Assembly (NCBI RefSeq): GCF_018332715.1
Contig: NZ_BOQP01000036.1
Coordinates: 62,001-126,000, forward strand
DNA length: 64,000 nt
Reading direction: 5' to 3'
From: Winogradskya consettensis
GTDB lineage: Bacteria > Actinomycetota > Actinomycetes > Mycobacteriales > Micromonosporaceae
Notes under the pieces: generated by a model
What the model was told of the DNA's origin: nothing
Database searches by the model: none
What the model saw: the letters and a program-made list of their open reading frames with translations, nothing else
In this document: positions 32,396-41,533 of the stretch, piece after piece
How positions within the stretch are numbered: position 1 is the first letter of the stretch
Layout of the letters: the number at the start of each line of letters is the position of its first letter
Translations under genes and position numbers: made by a program

Positions 32396-33247
32396 ATGCT
32401 ACGAAAAATGACGATCCGCCTCGAGCGTGCTCGTGCCCTCGACGGCATCAGTGACCGGCTCCAGGGCGCTGTGCAGGGCGCCCTCCCCCGGCCGGTAGCC
32501 GATTTTCTGCACGGTGTCTGGCTGGGGCATCCCCTTCATCCGGTCGCGGTGCAGGTGCCGGTCGGGGCGTTCATGTCCGCGGCGGTGCTCGATCTGCTCC
32601 CCGGAACGCGCCGACCCGCCACGGTCCTCATCGCGGCCGGGACCGCCGGCGCGGTTCCGGCGATCGCGTCGGGGCTGGCCGACTGGTCGCAGATGACCAA
32701 GGACCGCCGCCGGGTCGGCCTGGTGCACGCCGCTGCCAACACGGTGGCGCTCGGCTTGTACGCCGGATCGCTGGCCGCTCGGCTCAGCGGGCGCACCGGC
32801 CGGGGAAAGGCCCTGGGCTTCGCCGGTCTGTCGGTGGCCGGCCTGGGTGCTTATCTCGGGGGCCATATCGCGTACGCCCAGAGCGGCGCAACGAATCAGG
32901 CCGCGCCCGACATCGCCCGGGTGCCCGAGGAGTGGACCGCCGTAGTACCGCTCGCCGAGCTTCCCGACGGCAAGCCGACCGTCCGCCGCATCGATGACGT
33001 CCCGGTGCTGCTCTACCGCAACGGCGACGAGGTCTCCGCCATGATCGAGCGGTGTTCGCACGAGACGGGACCCCTCGGCCAGGGCGAGGTCATCGGCACG
33101 GGAGCGGAGGCTTGTGTCGTGTGTCCGTGGCATGGCAGCACCTTCCGGCTCACCGACGGCGCGGTCGTCCACGGCCCGGCGGCGAACGACCAGCCGTTGT
33201 TGCGCTCGCGGGTCCGGGCGGGCTTGGTCGAGGTCGCCCAACCCTGA
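32396..33247 (+). CDS. DUF2231 membrane domain fused to a Rieske [2Fe-2S] domain
   Basis: This 283-residue protein has a DUF2231 membrane domain (about 40-165) with GVWLGHPLHPVAVQVPVGAF, four hydrophobic helices and the conserved HPLHP motif. The C-terminal Rieske domain (about 185-283) carries the cluster ligands in CSHETGPLGQGEV and CVVCPWHGSTF (Cys-x-His and Cys-x2-His). It is probably a membrane electron carrier; the partner is not encoded nearby. ATG 32396 has GGCAGG immediately upstream; ATG 32408 is the alternative. Confidence 0.88.
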   Translation: MLRKMTIRLERARALDGISDRLQGAVQGALPRPVADFLHGVWLGHPLHPVAVQVPVGAFMSAAVLDLLPGTRRPATVLIAAGTAGAVPAIASGLADWSQMTKDRRRVGLVHAAANTVALGLYAGSLAARLSGRTGRGKALGFAGLSVAGLGAYLGGHIAYAQSGATNQAAPDIARVPEEWTAVVPLAELPDGKPTVRRIDDVPVLLYRNGDEVSAMIERCSHETGPLGQGEVIGTGAEACVVCPWHGSTFRLTDGAVVHGPAANDQPLLRSRVRAGLVEVAQP

Positions 33248-33348
33248 GGCTGGGACCTGCGTGCCGTCCCCTCCGGCCTGCCGGTCACCCGGTCATCGCC
33301 TTACCACCGTGGCTGTAGGATCGGCCCACGAGAAAGGCCGGGCCGCAG

Positions 33349-34311
33349 ATGGACTACGGTGCGACAGAAGTGGACGATTCGCCCGGAGCGGCGGCACTCG
33401 TGCACGACGCGATGTTCTACGCCGGCGACCAGCAGTTCGCTTCCACGCTCGTCCCGTTCATCCATGAAGGCCTTCGTGCCGGTGACGCGATCGTGGCCGC
33501 GGTGACCCGAGCCAACATCGCCGTTCTGCGTGATGCCCTCGGCACGGACGCGGCCGCCGTCACGTTCATCGACCGCGACGATTGGTACGTGCGTCCCACG
33601 ACGACCGTCGCCGGCTGGGAGCGGATGGTGACCGATGCCACCGGACGCGGCCACCCGCGGGTGCGCGTCATCGGCGAGGTCGGTTTCGGTCCGGCGCCCC
33701 GGCAGGCCGGCTGGAGCAGATACGAAGCGGTGCTCAACGAGGTCTTCGCGGACGCCCCCGCCTGGATCGTCTGCCCCTACGACGTGCGGGCGCTCCCCGC
33801 GGAGCTGGTGAGTGACGCCCGGCGTACGCATCCGACGGTTTTCACCCCCGGGCGGCCGGCCAGTACCGGCTATCTGTCGCCGGCCGAATTTCTGAGCCTG
33901 GTCCCCGAGCCCATGCCCGCGGTCAGCGGACCACCGGTCCTCGCCATGGAGATCACCGATGGGGTGGCACCGGCCCGGCACGCCCTGTCAGCTCTGCTCG
34001 CGGCCCACGGGTGGGCCGGCTCGGAGCGCGGCGACGACCTGCTGCTGGTCATGAGTGAGATCGTCACCAACAGCGTCCGTCACGGCCGCGGCCCGCGATG
34101 CCTGCGCGCCTGGATCGACGGCGACCGGGTCGTCTGCGAGGTCACCGACAGCGGCGATGGTCCCGCCGATCCCCTGACCGGCTATCGGCCACCGTCGCGG
34201 GCTGTGACCGGTGGGCGGGGCTTGTGGATCACGCGGCAGCTCTGTGACGCGTTCGCGGTCGCGCACCGTGACGGCATCACGATCGCCCGCATGGCCCTCA
34301 CGCTCACCTGA
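33349..34311 (+). CDS. MEDS sensory domain fused to an RsbW-like ATPase
   Basis: Residues 1-180 form a MEDS (DcmR-type) sensory domain: LVHDAMFYAGDQQFASTLVP, FIDRDDWYVRPTTTVAGWER and WIVCPYDVRALPAELVSDAR. Residues 195-320 are a HATPase_c_2 domain: LLLVMSEIVTNSVRHGRGPR (N-box), VTDSGDGPA (G1) and GGRGLWITRQLCDAF (G2). This is the usual actinobacterial arrangement for an anti-sigma-factor kinase that reads a small-molecule or redox cue. The STAS partner immediately downstream is a pseudogene, so the pathway may be uncoupled. Confidence 0.9.
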   Translation: MDYGATEVDDSPGAAALVHDAMFYAGDQQFASTLVPFIHEGLRAGDAIVAAVTRANIAVLRDALGTDAAAVTFIDRDDWYVRPTTTVAGWERMVTDATGRGHPRVRVIGEVGFGPAPRQAGWSRYEAVLNEVFADAPAWIVCPYDVRALPAELVSDARRTHPTVFTPGRPASTGYLSPAEFLSLVPEPMPAVSGPPVLAMEITDGVAPARHALSALLAAHGWAGSERGDDLLLVMSEIVTNSVRHGRGPRCLRAWIDGDRVVCEVTDSGDGPADPLTGYRPPSRAVTGGRGLWITRQLCDAFAVAHRDGITIARMALTLT

Positions 34312-34410
34312 CCGCGAGGCGACGATCCCGCTGGCTGCCGCCCGGGGGGCTAACGTAAGAGTGCGTTCAGCAGCGAGGGACCGCACCCGTCCCACTACGC
34401 TGGAGTTCTC

Positions 34411-34860
34411 ATGGGTTCCGAACCCCTCCTCGAGCCGGGCCAGAGCACCGACGCGGTGCTTGTTATCGCCACCCATCGCCACGAAACGTCTGAAACAGCT
34501 CGGATCGTCCTGATCGGCGAGATAGACATGGTCGTCGTCGCGGCCATCCATGAGGCGGTCCACACCGTGCCCGTCTACCGGCACACCGAACCCACCGGAT
34601 CCGGCCCCGAACTGTGGTGATCACGGTCGACGGCGACGTCGGACACGACACCGCGCTATCTCGATCGGGTCCTGCGGCAGACAGTCGCCAGTGGACGGCC
34701 GGTCTGCCGCGACCTCAGCCGGACCGGCTTCTTCGGGTCGGCGGGGGCCAGGGTCGTTGCCGGTGCCGCCACCATCGGTGGCGCCTTCTCGATCCGGGGA
34801 GCACGGACGATCATTCGCCGCACCCTTGGAAACCGCGGGGGTCGACTGCCGATCGGCAAC
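34411..34860 (+). pseudogene. Decayed STAS anti-sigma-antagonist genes
   Basis: ATG 34411 opens MGSEPLLEPGQSTDAV, and ARIVLIGEIDMVVVAAIHEA is the start of one STAS domain. That frame hits TGA at 34618. A second STAS start, VITVDGDVGHDTA, lies in a neighbouring frame around 34618-34656. Its continuation, YLDRVLRQTVASGRPV then RDLSRTGFFGSAGARVVAG, is in the original frame. At least one stop and one frameshift separate the pieces, which look like two fused and eroded STAS proteins. The intact partner kinase lies just upstream. Confidence 0.75.
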
Positions 34861-35002
34861 CGCGGCGGGGGAATCCCTGCGATCTCGGACGGGGTAGCCC
34901 GATCCCGGTCCGGAACCATCCAAACAGATGAGTGTGCGGAGACTCCGAACGGGAATGCGATGGGCGTTTGTCATGCCTGCGAACGCGATCGGGAGATACG
35001 GA

Positions 35003-35857
35003 GTGACGAAGCTCGGAACATTGCAATATCTCGCCGCGAGCGGACCCGATGACGTGCTGGCCGCCTTGGCGGACGGCGACACGGCGGTGCTCGCCGGAGG
35101 ACAGAGCCTGATCCCGGAGATAACCGCCGGCGGCGTACGGCCGCGCCGTGTGGTCGACATCAACCCGGTGACGGAATTCGACCTACTGACCGAGGTGGAC
35201 GGCACTCTTCGGATCGGACCACTCGTCCGGCACCGGACGTTCGAATCGCAAGCTGTCGGGGGTGCCCTCGGCGACATGCTCCGGACGGTGGTCGGGTACA
35301 TCGGCCACCCGCCGATCCGGGCCCGCGGCACCATGCTCGGCAGCCTCGCCTATGCACACCCGGCGGCGGAGTGGCCGGTCGTGGCAACGATCCTCGGCGC
35401 GCAGCTCGACCTGGCCGGGCCGGACGGGCACCGGACCGTCGCGGCGAAGGATTTCTACCTCGGCCCGTTCCTGACCGCCCGTCGCCCCGAGGAGTTGCTG
35501 GCCGAGGTCCGTATCCCGGTGCTGCCCGACGGCACCGGGGCGGGATTCGCCGAGCAACGGCCGTTCCTTGCCACTTTCGCCGAGGTCGCGGCCGTCGCGG
35601 CGGTGACTGTGACCGATGCCGTGGTCAGCGCGGCAGCGATCGGCCTCGTGAACGTCGGCCCCTGCCCGGTCCGCGCCCGCGCCGCTGAGAACGCCCTGAT
35701 CGGCACGGATTTCTGCGACGCTGCCATCACCAGGGCCGCAGAGGCTGCCGCCGACACCGACGCCGGCCCGCAGCACGGGTGCGACCGGCGTCAGGCGGTC
35801 CAACTCCTGACCCGCCGGGCACTGACCCAGGCCAGGGCCCGGGCCATGACCGGGTAA
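35003..35857 (+). CDS. Orphan FAD-binding subunit of a xanthine/CO-dehydrogenase-type molybdoenzyme
   Basis: This 284-residue protein has the CoxM/XdhB FAD-binding signature AVLAGGQSLIPEITAGGVRP followed by VVDINPVTEF and the second motif HPPIRARGTMLGSLAYAHPA. A CO-dehydrogenase flavoprotein C-terminal domain follows. GTG 35003 is preferred because GGGAG lies 7 nt upstream; the frame extends to 34928. The molybdenum-binding and iron-sulfur subunits normally found beside it are absent here, so it is an orphan that may pair with subunits elsewhere. Confidence 0.85.
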   Translation: MTKLGTLQYLAASGPDDVLAALADGDTAVLAGGQSLIPEITAGGVRPRRVVDINPVTEFDLLTEVDGTLRIGPLVRHRTFESQAVGGALGDMLRTVVGYIGHPPIRARGTMLGSLAYAHPAAEWPVVATILGAQLDLAGPDGHRTVAAKDFYLGPFLTARRPEELLAEVRIPVLPDGTGAGFAEQRPFLATFAEVAAVAAVTVTDAVVSAAAIGLVNVGPCPVRARAAENALIGTDFCDAAITRAAEAAADTDAGPQHGCDRRQAVQLLTRRALTQARARAMTG

Positions 35858-35937
35858 TCATCCACGCGGGCCCCGACCTCGGTCCCGGCTCGGAGCCGGG
35901 TCCGGGACGCGGAGCGGCAGGCCCCTCTCGTCAACTC

Positions 35938-36327
35938 ATGCGACGCCCAGGTCGGCAGGCCACGGACGCACGAGATCCGGCTGCCGGCCTGCTGCGGTCC
36001 ATCACCCAGTTCACGGTCGATCTGCTGCCGGCGGTCAGCTACGCCTCGATGACCACCCACCGCGAGGACGGGTACGTCACGGTTGCCATGAGCAGCGAAT
36101 TGGCTCTCGCCGTCGACGAGGCCCAGTACCTGCGACGCAGGGCCGTGCCTCGACGCGTTGTGGACCGCCGAGCCGACCGTCGTGCCGCGAATCCCCGGGG
36201 CATGGCGCCGTTGAGCGCGCCGGTGACGGCGGCCTTCGAGAGCTCCGAGGAGGAAGGCGCCGGCCCGGGCGGGCGATCAGCCCAACGCGTGACCGCACGT
36301 ACCAAAGCCGCTAGGAGCACCACATGA
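35938..36327 (+). pseudogene. GAF-type sensor pseudogene
   Basis: The frame from ATG 35938 reads LRSITQFTVDLLPAVSYASM and YVTVAMSSELALAVDEAQY, a typical GAF sensor start. It then falls into arginine-rich out-of-frame sequence. MAPLSAPVTAAFESSEEEGA near 36200-36265 is the displaced later part. The central part of the domain is missing or shifted. The stop overlaps the next GAF remnant. Confidence 0.65.
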
Positions 36328-36786
36328 CCGGCTCCCAGCCCCTGGACCCCATCGACGCCTTCGGGCGGCTCGGCCGGATCAAGCTCGGGGAAACCGACCT
36401 CAAGGGTGTCCTGCACGAGGTTGCCCACCTTGCCAAACGCACCCATCCCCGGCACCGCGGAGGTCTCCGCCACCACGTTGTCGCTGCCGACCATGTCCGC
36501 CGAGGACCGCTGGACCGTCTGGACCGCTCAGGCAACTCAGGCCGGTGCCAGGAGTTCCCTGTCGATCGGTCTGCCCCTGCACGAGAAGATCTCCGGCGCG
36601 CTGAACGTCTATGCCACCGAACCTCAGGCCTTCGACGACGACGTGATCGTTCTCGGTGAGACGTTCGCCGGATACGCCGCCGTCGCGCTCGCCATCCTCA
36701 CCCAGCTCTCGCAAAATACCAATCGCAAACTCCGCGAGGTCGCCGAGGCACTGGTCGCGAGCGCGGACCCCGGCAACCAACCCTGA
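36324..36786 (+). pseudogene. GAF-domain protein pseudogene
   Basis: From ATG 36324 the frame reads LDPIDAFGRLGRIKLGETDL and KGVLHEVAHLAKRT, the N-terminus of a GAF regulator. A frame change near 36450 then leads to MSAEDRWTVWTAQATQAGAR, SSLSIGLPLHEKISGALNVY and FDDDVIVLGETFAGYAAVAL. About 50 residues of the GAF core are missing. The 3' half is open from 36406 and could still be translated as a fragment. Confidence 0.72.
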
Positions 36787-36845
36787 GCCCACCGCCGGTC
36801 ACACCGGCACGGGCCAGGTCATGCGGCGCGGAGGCTGAACTCCGC

Positions 36846-37157
36846 CTAGACGTGCTTGCGCGTGCCTTCGGTATACCAACCGACGGCTTTGGCCAGTTCA
36901 GAGACGATGCGCAGGCCCAGGCCGCCCGCCCCGGGCGCTCTCGGGCCGACGACCTCCGGCGACGTGCCGGGATCCTCGTCTGCCACGTCGAGCACAGAAG
37001 TGTGTTCGGTGCGGCGCAGGAAGACCCTGGTGGGCGGCCGCCCGTACCGGATCGCGTTGGTCGCCAGTTCGGTGGCGGCGATAGCCAGTGCACCCGACAG
37101 GCCTGTGACGGGAGTGGCTGCGGAAGACCTCTGTGCAAACGGGGTTGCAGCCGGGGT
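36846..37157 (-). pseudogene. Headless RsbW-like anti-sigma ATPase remnant
   Basis: The minus frame reads SGALAIAATELATNAIRYGR, then VLDVADEDPG and GGLGLRIVSELAKAVGWYTE to a stop at 36846. These are the N, G1 and G2 boxes of a HATPase_c_2 domain. The frame is closed upstream by TGA at 37158-37160 and contains no start codon, so the 5' third is lost. Confidence 0.7.
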
Positions 37158-37264
37158 TCAGCTTCGTCATCGCTTGGATCACCGCTCATTCGCCTCGGAT
37201 CCCCACCGACTTTGCCCGTAACGGCGTCTTCACAACGAGGGCGGACATAGACGGGGGATCACAC

Positions 37265-38146
37265 ATGGAGCAGAAGTCAACGCTGGCCGGATCGATGAAT
37301 TCCGTTCGTCGTTCGTCGCGCTGGAAGCTGGCTTCCGCGGTAACGGTCGCCGCTCTGGCGCTGACCTCCATGGTGAACGTCTCCGCCGCGGACGCCGCGA
37401 CGAGCACCGGGACCGCCGCAGCCGTCCTGCCGTCCGGGCAGGCGATGCCGGTGGGCAACATCAACGCGTGGAAGCAGATCTTCAGCGACGACTTCAACCA
37501 GAACGTTCCGCTCGGTAGCTTCCCCGCGGCCGTCTCCAACAAGTGGGGCGCCTACGCCGATGGCTGGACGGACACGAGCAAGAACGGCACCTACGCTCCC
37601 TCGAAGGTCATCAGCGTCAAGAACGGCGTGATGGACATGAACATCCGGACCGAGGGCGGCAAGTCGCTCGTGTCGGCTCCCGTCCCGAAGATCAACGGTG
37701 CGAACGCCGGCGAGGGTCAGCTCTACGGGCGTTACGCGGTCCGGTTCCGGTCGGACAAGCTCGCCGGCTACAAGATCGCGTGGCTGCTGTGGCCGGACAG
37801 CGACCAGTGGGGCGAGGGCGAGATCGACTTCCCGGAGGCCGACCTGGACGGCAAGATCTGGGGCTTCATGCACCACAAGAACAAGCCGATGGACCAGGAC
37901 TGGTACGAGACCAAGTCGGCCACGAACGCCTGGCACACCGCCGTCCTCGAGTGGCACCCGAACTACGTCCGCTACCTGCTCGACGGCGTGCAGATCGGCA
38001 AGTCGACCGATGTCACCAAGATCCCCTCGACGCCCATGCACTGGGTCCTGCAGACCGAGACCAACCTGGACGGCGTGAAGCCCGGCGCCGCCGTGGCCGG
38101 TCACCTGCAGATCGACTGGGTCGCCGTGTACAAGCTGCAGCGGTAA
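37265..38146 (+). CDS. Secreted glycoside hydrolase family 16 protein
   Basis: This 293-residue protein has a long signal region (hydrophobic core KLASAVTVAALALTSMVNVS, cleavage near ADAA-TST). The GH16 jelly-roll carries the catalytic motif GEGEIDFPEAD (nucleophile and acid/base glutamates of ExDxxE type). Conserved aromatic segments such as YKIAWLLWPDSDQWG and WHTAVLEWHPNYVRYLLDG line the cleft. Likely substrates are beta-1,3/1,4-glucans or the cell's own exopolysaccharide. It is a paralogue of the GH16 gene at 40613 and converges with the methyltransferase of the polysaccharide cluster. Confidence 0.9.
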   Translation: MEQKSTLAGSMNSVRRSSRWKLASAVTVAALALTSMVNVSAADAATSTGTAAAVLPSGQAMPVGNINAWKQIFSDDFNQNVPLGSFPAAVSNKWGAYADGWTDTSKNGTYAPSKVISVKNGVMDMNIRTEGGKSLVSAPVPKINGANAGEGQLYGRYAVRFRSDKLAGYKIAWLLWPDSDQWGEGEIDFPEADLDGKIWGFMHHKNKPMDQDWYETKSATNAWHTAVLEWHPNYVRYLLDGVQIGKSTDVTKIPSTPMHWVLQTETNLDGVKPGAAVAGHLQIDWVAVYKLQR

Positions 38147-38167
38147 CAGCACCACCACGATGACGGC

Positions 38168-38208
38168 CGGGGGCCGGAACCATGCCGAGCGCGTGGTTCC
38201 GGCCCCCG
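38168..38208. terminator. Strong bidirectional hairpin terminator
   Basis: A 15-bp perfect stem (ascending CGGGGGCCGGAACCA from 38168; descending TGGTTCCGGCCCCCG to 38208) with an 11-nt loop. It lies between the convergent GH16 (38146) and methyltransferase (38212) genes. Confidence 0.9.
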
Positions 38209-38211
38209 CTG

Positions 38212-38928
38212 TCATCTCGCCACGACGCACGCCACGACCGGGAAGGAGACATCCTGTTCGGTCAGCCGCGGCTCCGGCACCTCTTCGGCGGCGAGGCCGA
38301 GCAGCAACGCGGCCGCCGCGAGGGAATTGCCGAATCCTTGCACCTCACCGGTGAGACCCGCCCGTTCGAGGGTCACCGCGAAGCCCCGCGGTGTCCACCG
38401 CCACTGGTCCATGTCCGGGGCCTCCGGATCGGTCCGGCCGACACACGGCACCGTGATCAGGGCCGTTCCGCCCGGCCTCAGGGCAAGTTTCACCGTACGC
38501 AACGCCGCCTGAGGATCCGTGTATTGCAGCACCTGGGTCAGGACCACGCAGTCGAACCTGTTCTCGCCGATGGAACCCGCGACGTTCAGATCGGCGTGCA
38601 GATCGGCCGCCTTGTTGCCCTCGTCGACGTCCACGATCGTCCGGGTCGCCGCCGAACCGTACTTCTGCGAGTAGAGCGCGGAACGGACCTCGAGGACGTC
38701 ACCCGCGATCAGTCGCTCGTTCGCCTTCATGAACTGCTCGATGTAGTGCCTGTCCACGGGCAGTCCCCGGTCCCAGCCGTACACCTGGCTGAACGGGGCC
38801 CGCCGGGCGATGTCGCCCCAGTCCACCCGCAGTCCCGGCAGGTTTCTGTTGACACGGCCGACGTTCAGCACCGCCAACTTACGCACCGGCTCCGGTAACA
38901 GCCTCGCAAGCCGCCGCACCGCGCTCAT
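38212..38928 (-). CDS. SAM-dependent methyltransferase
   Basis: This 238-residue class I methyltransferase has a degenerate motif I (AGDVLEVRSALYSQKYG), the acidic strand TIVDVDEGNKAADLHADLNV, motif IV FDCVVLTQVLQYTDP and ALRPGGTALITVPCVG. The N-terminal 60 residues resemble those of methyltransferases in polysaccharide clusters. Its ATG overlaps the glycosyltransferase stop (ATGA, 38925-38928). It probably O-methylates a sugar or caps the growing chain. Confidence 0.85.
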   Translation of the reverse strand: MSAVRRLARLLPEPVRKLAVLNVGRVNRNLPGLRVDWGDIARRAPFSQVYGWDRGLPVDRHYIEQFMKANERLIAGDVLEVRSALYSQKYGSAATRTIVDVDEGNKAADLHADLNVAGSIGENRFDCVVLTQVLQYTDPQAALRTVKLALRPGGTALITVPCVGRTDPEAPDMDQWRWTPRGFAVTLERAGLTGEVQGFGNSLAAAALLLGLAAEEVPEPRLTEQDVSFPVVACVVAR

Positions 38929-40271
38929 CTCCGCTCCTCCACGACACTCGCCCCGGAGCGTGGCCGCGGGGGCACGGCAGCGTGCAAGTTCCGGCGGGAA
39001 CGCGCGTACAGGAAGGGTCCCGCTGCCAGGCCGGCGATCTCGCGGCGCAGCGCCCCGGGCGGCGCCGAGTGCTCCGCCTGCAGGCGCTGGTTCGTGGCGA
39101 ACGGGATCCTCGCCATCTTGATCACGCCGTACGGGATCCTGAGCAGGATCTGCGAACGGGTGGAGCGTTGTGCGAGAAGTTTCGTGAGGAAGGCTGCGAG
39201 CCCCGCTCCGTACCCGAACATCTGTTTGCGAAGTGAGTCCTGGTCTGCCCGGTGATGGTGCCAGACCAGCGCAGCCGGTTCATAGGCGATGGCGCCGCCG
39301 CCGGTGAGAACCCGGACGAAGACGTCGAGGTCCTCGCCGCCCCTGGTGTCGGTGCCCGCGCCCAGGGCCTCGTCGAAACCACCGAGGGTCCGCAGGCTGT
39401 CGCGGTCGAACGCGAAGCTGGCGCCCGTCCCGAAGATGCCGGCCGAGTACGGGTACAGCGCACCGTGACCGGACCGGTCGCGAAGGTCGAACAAGGTCGG
39501 CGCGCACCGGCTCGACCAGGACGAGGTCCGCGCGTCGAAATACGCCTCGGAGTCGTTGGAGATGGACGCTGTGCAGACCAGGCCGGTGACACAGACGACG
39601 TCGGGTCGTCGGCTGAAACCGCGGAGGATCCCGTGAACCCAACGGGGATCAACCGCGACGTCGTCGTCCGTGTAGGCGACATAACGCCCGCGAGCGGCGG
39701 CGAGTCCCGCGTTCCTCGCTCTCGACAGGCCCGGGCGGGGCTCGAGGACATAGCGGAACCGCGGGTCGGTCAGGGCCAGCCGGCCGATCAACCGCTCCGT
39801 CGAATCATCGCTGGGCGCGTTGTCGACGATGATGAACTCGACGTGGGGATACGAGATCTCAGCGAGCCGCCCGACACAGTCCTGGAGCATCTCGCCGCGG
39901 TCGCGCGTGCAGACGACCACCGAAACGTGCTCGGATGTGTCCACTTCGCTCGGGCAACCCGTCACTGCGGCGCCCGGACGGTACCCGGGGTCGGCTGCGG
40001 GGGCCGGGACGCCTTCCGCAGCCAGGTGCGCAACGATCCGATCCCCGAATCGCCGCCACGCCTCGGCGAGGATCGCCGGCGGGGTGGCCTCCTCCCGGGT
40101 CAGGGTCAGGTATCCGAGCGGCTCGTCATGGACACGGATCAGAACACGCACCAGCGGCTCACCCGCCTGCGCGACGACAGCCCGCAGATCCCGTGACCCG
40201 GATACCTCGAACTCGCAGCACCAGGTGGCACCATCGATGGACACGGGATCCGACACTGTTTCTGCATTCAT
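38925..40271 (-). CDS. Family 2 glycosyltransferase with N-terminal accessory domain
   Basis: This 448-residue protein has an accessory domain (1-110) shared in outline with the GT at 44012. The GT-A domain follows: HVSVVVCTRDRGEMLQDCVG, the DDD metal site in RYVAYTDDDVAVDPRWVHGI and the acceptor motif GGEDLDVFVRVLTGG. A long C-terminal helical region carries no clear membrane span. It transfers a nucleotide-sugar-derived residue to the polysaccharide or its carrier; sugar unknown. It is translationally coupled to the methyltransferase. Confidence 0.88.
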   Translation of the reverse strand: MNAETVSDPVSIDGATWCCEFEVSGSRDLRAVVAQAGEPLVRVLIRVHDEPLGYLTLTREEATPPAILAEAWRRFGDRIVAHLAAEGVPAPAADPGYRPGAAVTGCPSEVDTSEHVSVVVCTRDRGEMLQDCVGRLAEISYPHVEFIIVDNAPSDDSTERLIGRLALTDPRFRYVLEPRPGLSRARNAGLAAARGRYVAYTDDDVAVDPRWVHGILRGFSRRPDVVCVTGLVCTASISNDSEAYFDARTSSWSSRCAPTLFDLRDRSGHGALYPYSAGIFGTGASFAFDRDSLRTLGGFDEALGAGTDTRGGEDLDVFVRVLTGGGAIAYEPAALVWHHHRADQDSLRKQMFGYGAGLAAFLTKLLAQRSTRSQILLRIPYGVIKMARIPFATNQRLQAEHSAPPGALRREIAGLAAGPFLYARSRRNLHAAVPPRPRSGASVVEERR

Positions 40272-40612
40272 ATAAGATTCCCCAACAGCGTTCAGACGAG
40301 TTATCCGCGCGGCTCGGCGATGTCGTCACCGGCCCCGGACGGACTCAAGGTCTGCGGCCTGCGGCCGCAATGTGCGCAGCGACGCGGCCCGCACAACAGG
40401 GCCGCGACGATTCTTGCCTCCTTCGACATTACGTGGCGCCAAGGCATGGTCAAGCGATAGCTGGTTGATACAACGACGGCCACCGGCCATTCTGTCCTTA
40501 CGGCGCTATGAACCACCCGGGGGGACTACCCCTTCGGTGGGCATTTCTACGACCTCGGCATCTACGTTTATGGTGAGTTCCAGCCCGGATTTACAAACGC
40601 AAGGAAATCTCT
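40272..40612. other. 341-bp divergent intergenic region
   Basis: No gene is seen. The region separates the minus-strand GT2 operon from the plus-strand GH16 gene and should hold promoters for both. A good minus-strand promoter is listed separately; a weaker plus-strand pair is TTGATA (40465) and CATTCT (40488) with 17-bp spacing. Base composition drops noticeably toward the GH16 start. Confidence 0.6.
40426..40453 (-). promoter_or_regulatory. Predicted sigma-70-type promoter for GT2-methyltransferase operon
   Basis: On the minus strand TTGACC (40448-40453) and TAATGT (40426-40431) are separated by 16 bp, upstream of the GT2 start at 40271. Confidence 0.45.
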
Positions 40613-41512
40613 GTGGAACAGCACCGAAAACAACACGCGCCGAATAAGAGGAGCACTCACTGGAACCGGGCCCGCCGGCTGGCCGCCGCCACGCTCCTGA
40701 TGCTGTTTCCCGGCTCCCCCGGGACCTATTCTTTCGTGGGGCGAGAACCGGTCCCGACGCCGTCCGCCCCGGCCGCGTACTCACCGTCGGGGCAGTCGAT
40801 GCCCGTGGGTGACCTGCCCGGCTGGCGGCAGATCTTCAAGGACGACTTCACCTCCGACGTGCCCCTGGGCCAGTTTCCCGTGGCCCAGCCGTGGAAATGG
40901 TCGGCATACGGCGAGGGATGGCGCGACACCAGCCGCAACGGCACCTACTCCCCCGCCCGCGTCGTCAGCATCAGGAACAGCATCATGGACCTCCATGTGA
41001 GAACGGAGAGCAACGTTCATCTCGTGGCCGCCCCCCTGCCGCGGATCTATGGCCCCGGAACACAGGGCGGCCTCATTTACGGACGGTACGCCGTGCGATT
41101 CCGCGCCGACCCCGCACCGGGTTTCAAGATGGCCTGGCTGCTCTGGCCGGACAGCGAGAAATGGACCGACGGCGAGATCGATTTCCCGGAAGGCGAACTG
41201 ACCGGCGAGATCGAGGCATTCCTGCACCACAAAGGCGCACCGACATCACAGGAGGCATTCAAGAGTGGAGCCGATTTCGACAAGTGGCACACCGCGGTCA
41301 TCGAATGGACCCCCACCGAGGTGCGTTTCGTGCTCGACGAAAAATTGCTGGGAGTAGTGACCGATCGCACCATTATTCCGGACCAGCCCATGCATTGGGT
41401 GCTGCAGACGGAGACGGCTCTGGACGGGCGTCGTCCGGCGACTCAGGCGAGGGGACACATCCAGATCGACTGGATAACCGCATACAGCCTCGAGATTCCG
41501 TCGAATTTCTAG
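40613..41512 (+). CDS. Secreted glycoside hydrolase family 16 protein, second paralogue
   Basis: This 299-residue protein starts at GTG 40613 and has a signal-type N-terminus (RRLAAATLLMLFPGSPGTYS). The mature part parallels the 37265 gene almost segment for segment: QSMPVGDLPGWRQIFKDDFT, MAWLLWPDSEKWTDGEIDFP and MHWVLQTETALDGRRPATQA. The catalytic EIDFPE is intact. The two copies suggest duplication within the polysaccharide locus. It probably trims or releases the polymer made by the adjacent transferases. Confidence 0.9.
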   Translation: MEQHRKQHAPNKRSTHWNRARRLAAATLLMLFPGSPGTYSFVGREPVPTPSAPAAYSPSGQSMPVGDLPGWRQIFKDDFTSDVPLGQFPVAQPWKWSAYGEGWRDTSRNGTYSPARVVSIRNSIMDLHVRTESNVHLVAAPLPRIYGPGTQGGLIYGRYAVRFRADPAPGFKMAWLLWPDSEKWTDGEIDFPEGELTGEIEAFLHHKGAPTSQEAFKSGADFDKWHTAVIEWTPTEVRFVLDEKLLGVVTDRTIIPDQPMHWVLQTETALDGRRPATQARGHIQIDWITAYSLEIPSNF

Positions 41513-41533
41513 GGCCGCCGCGCCGGGCCGGGA

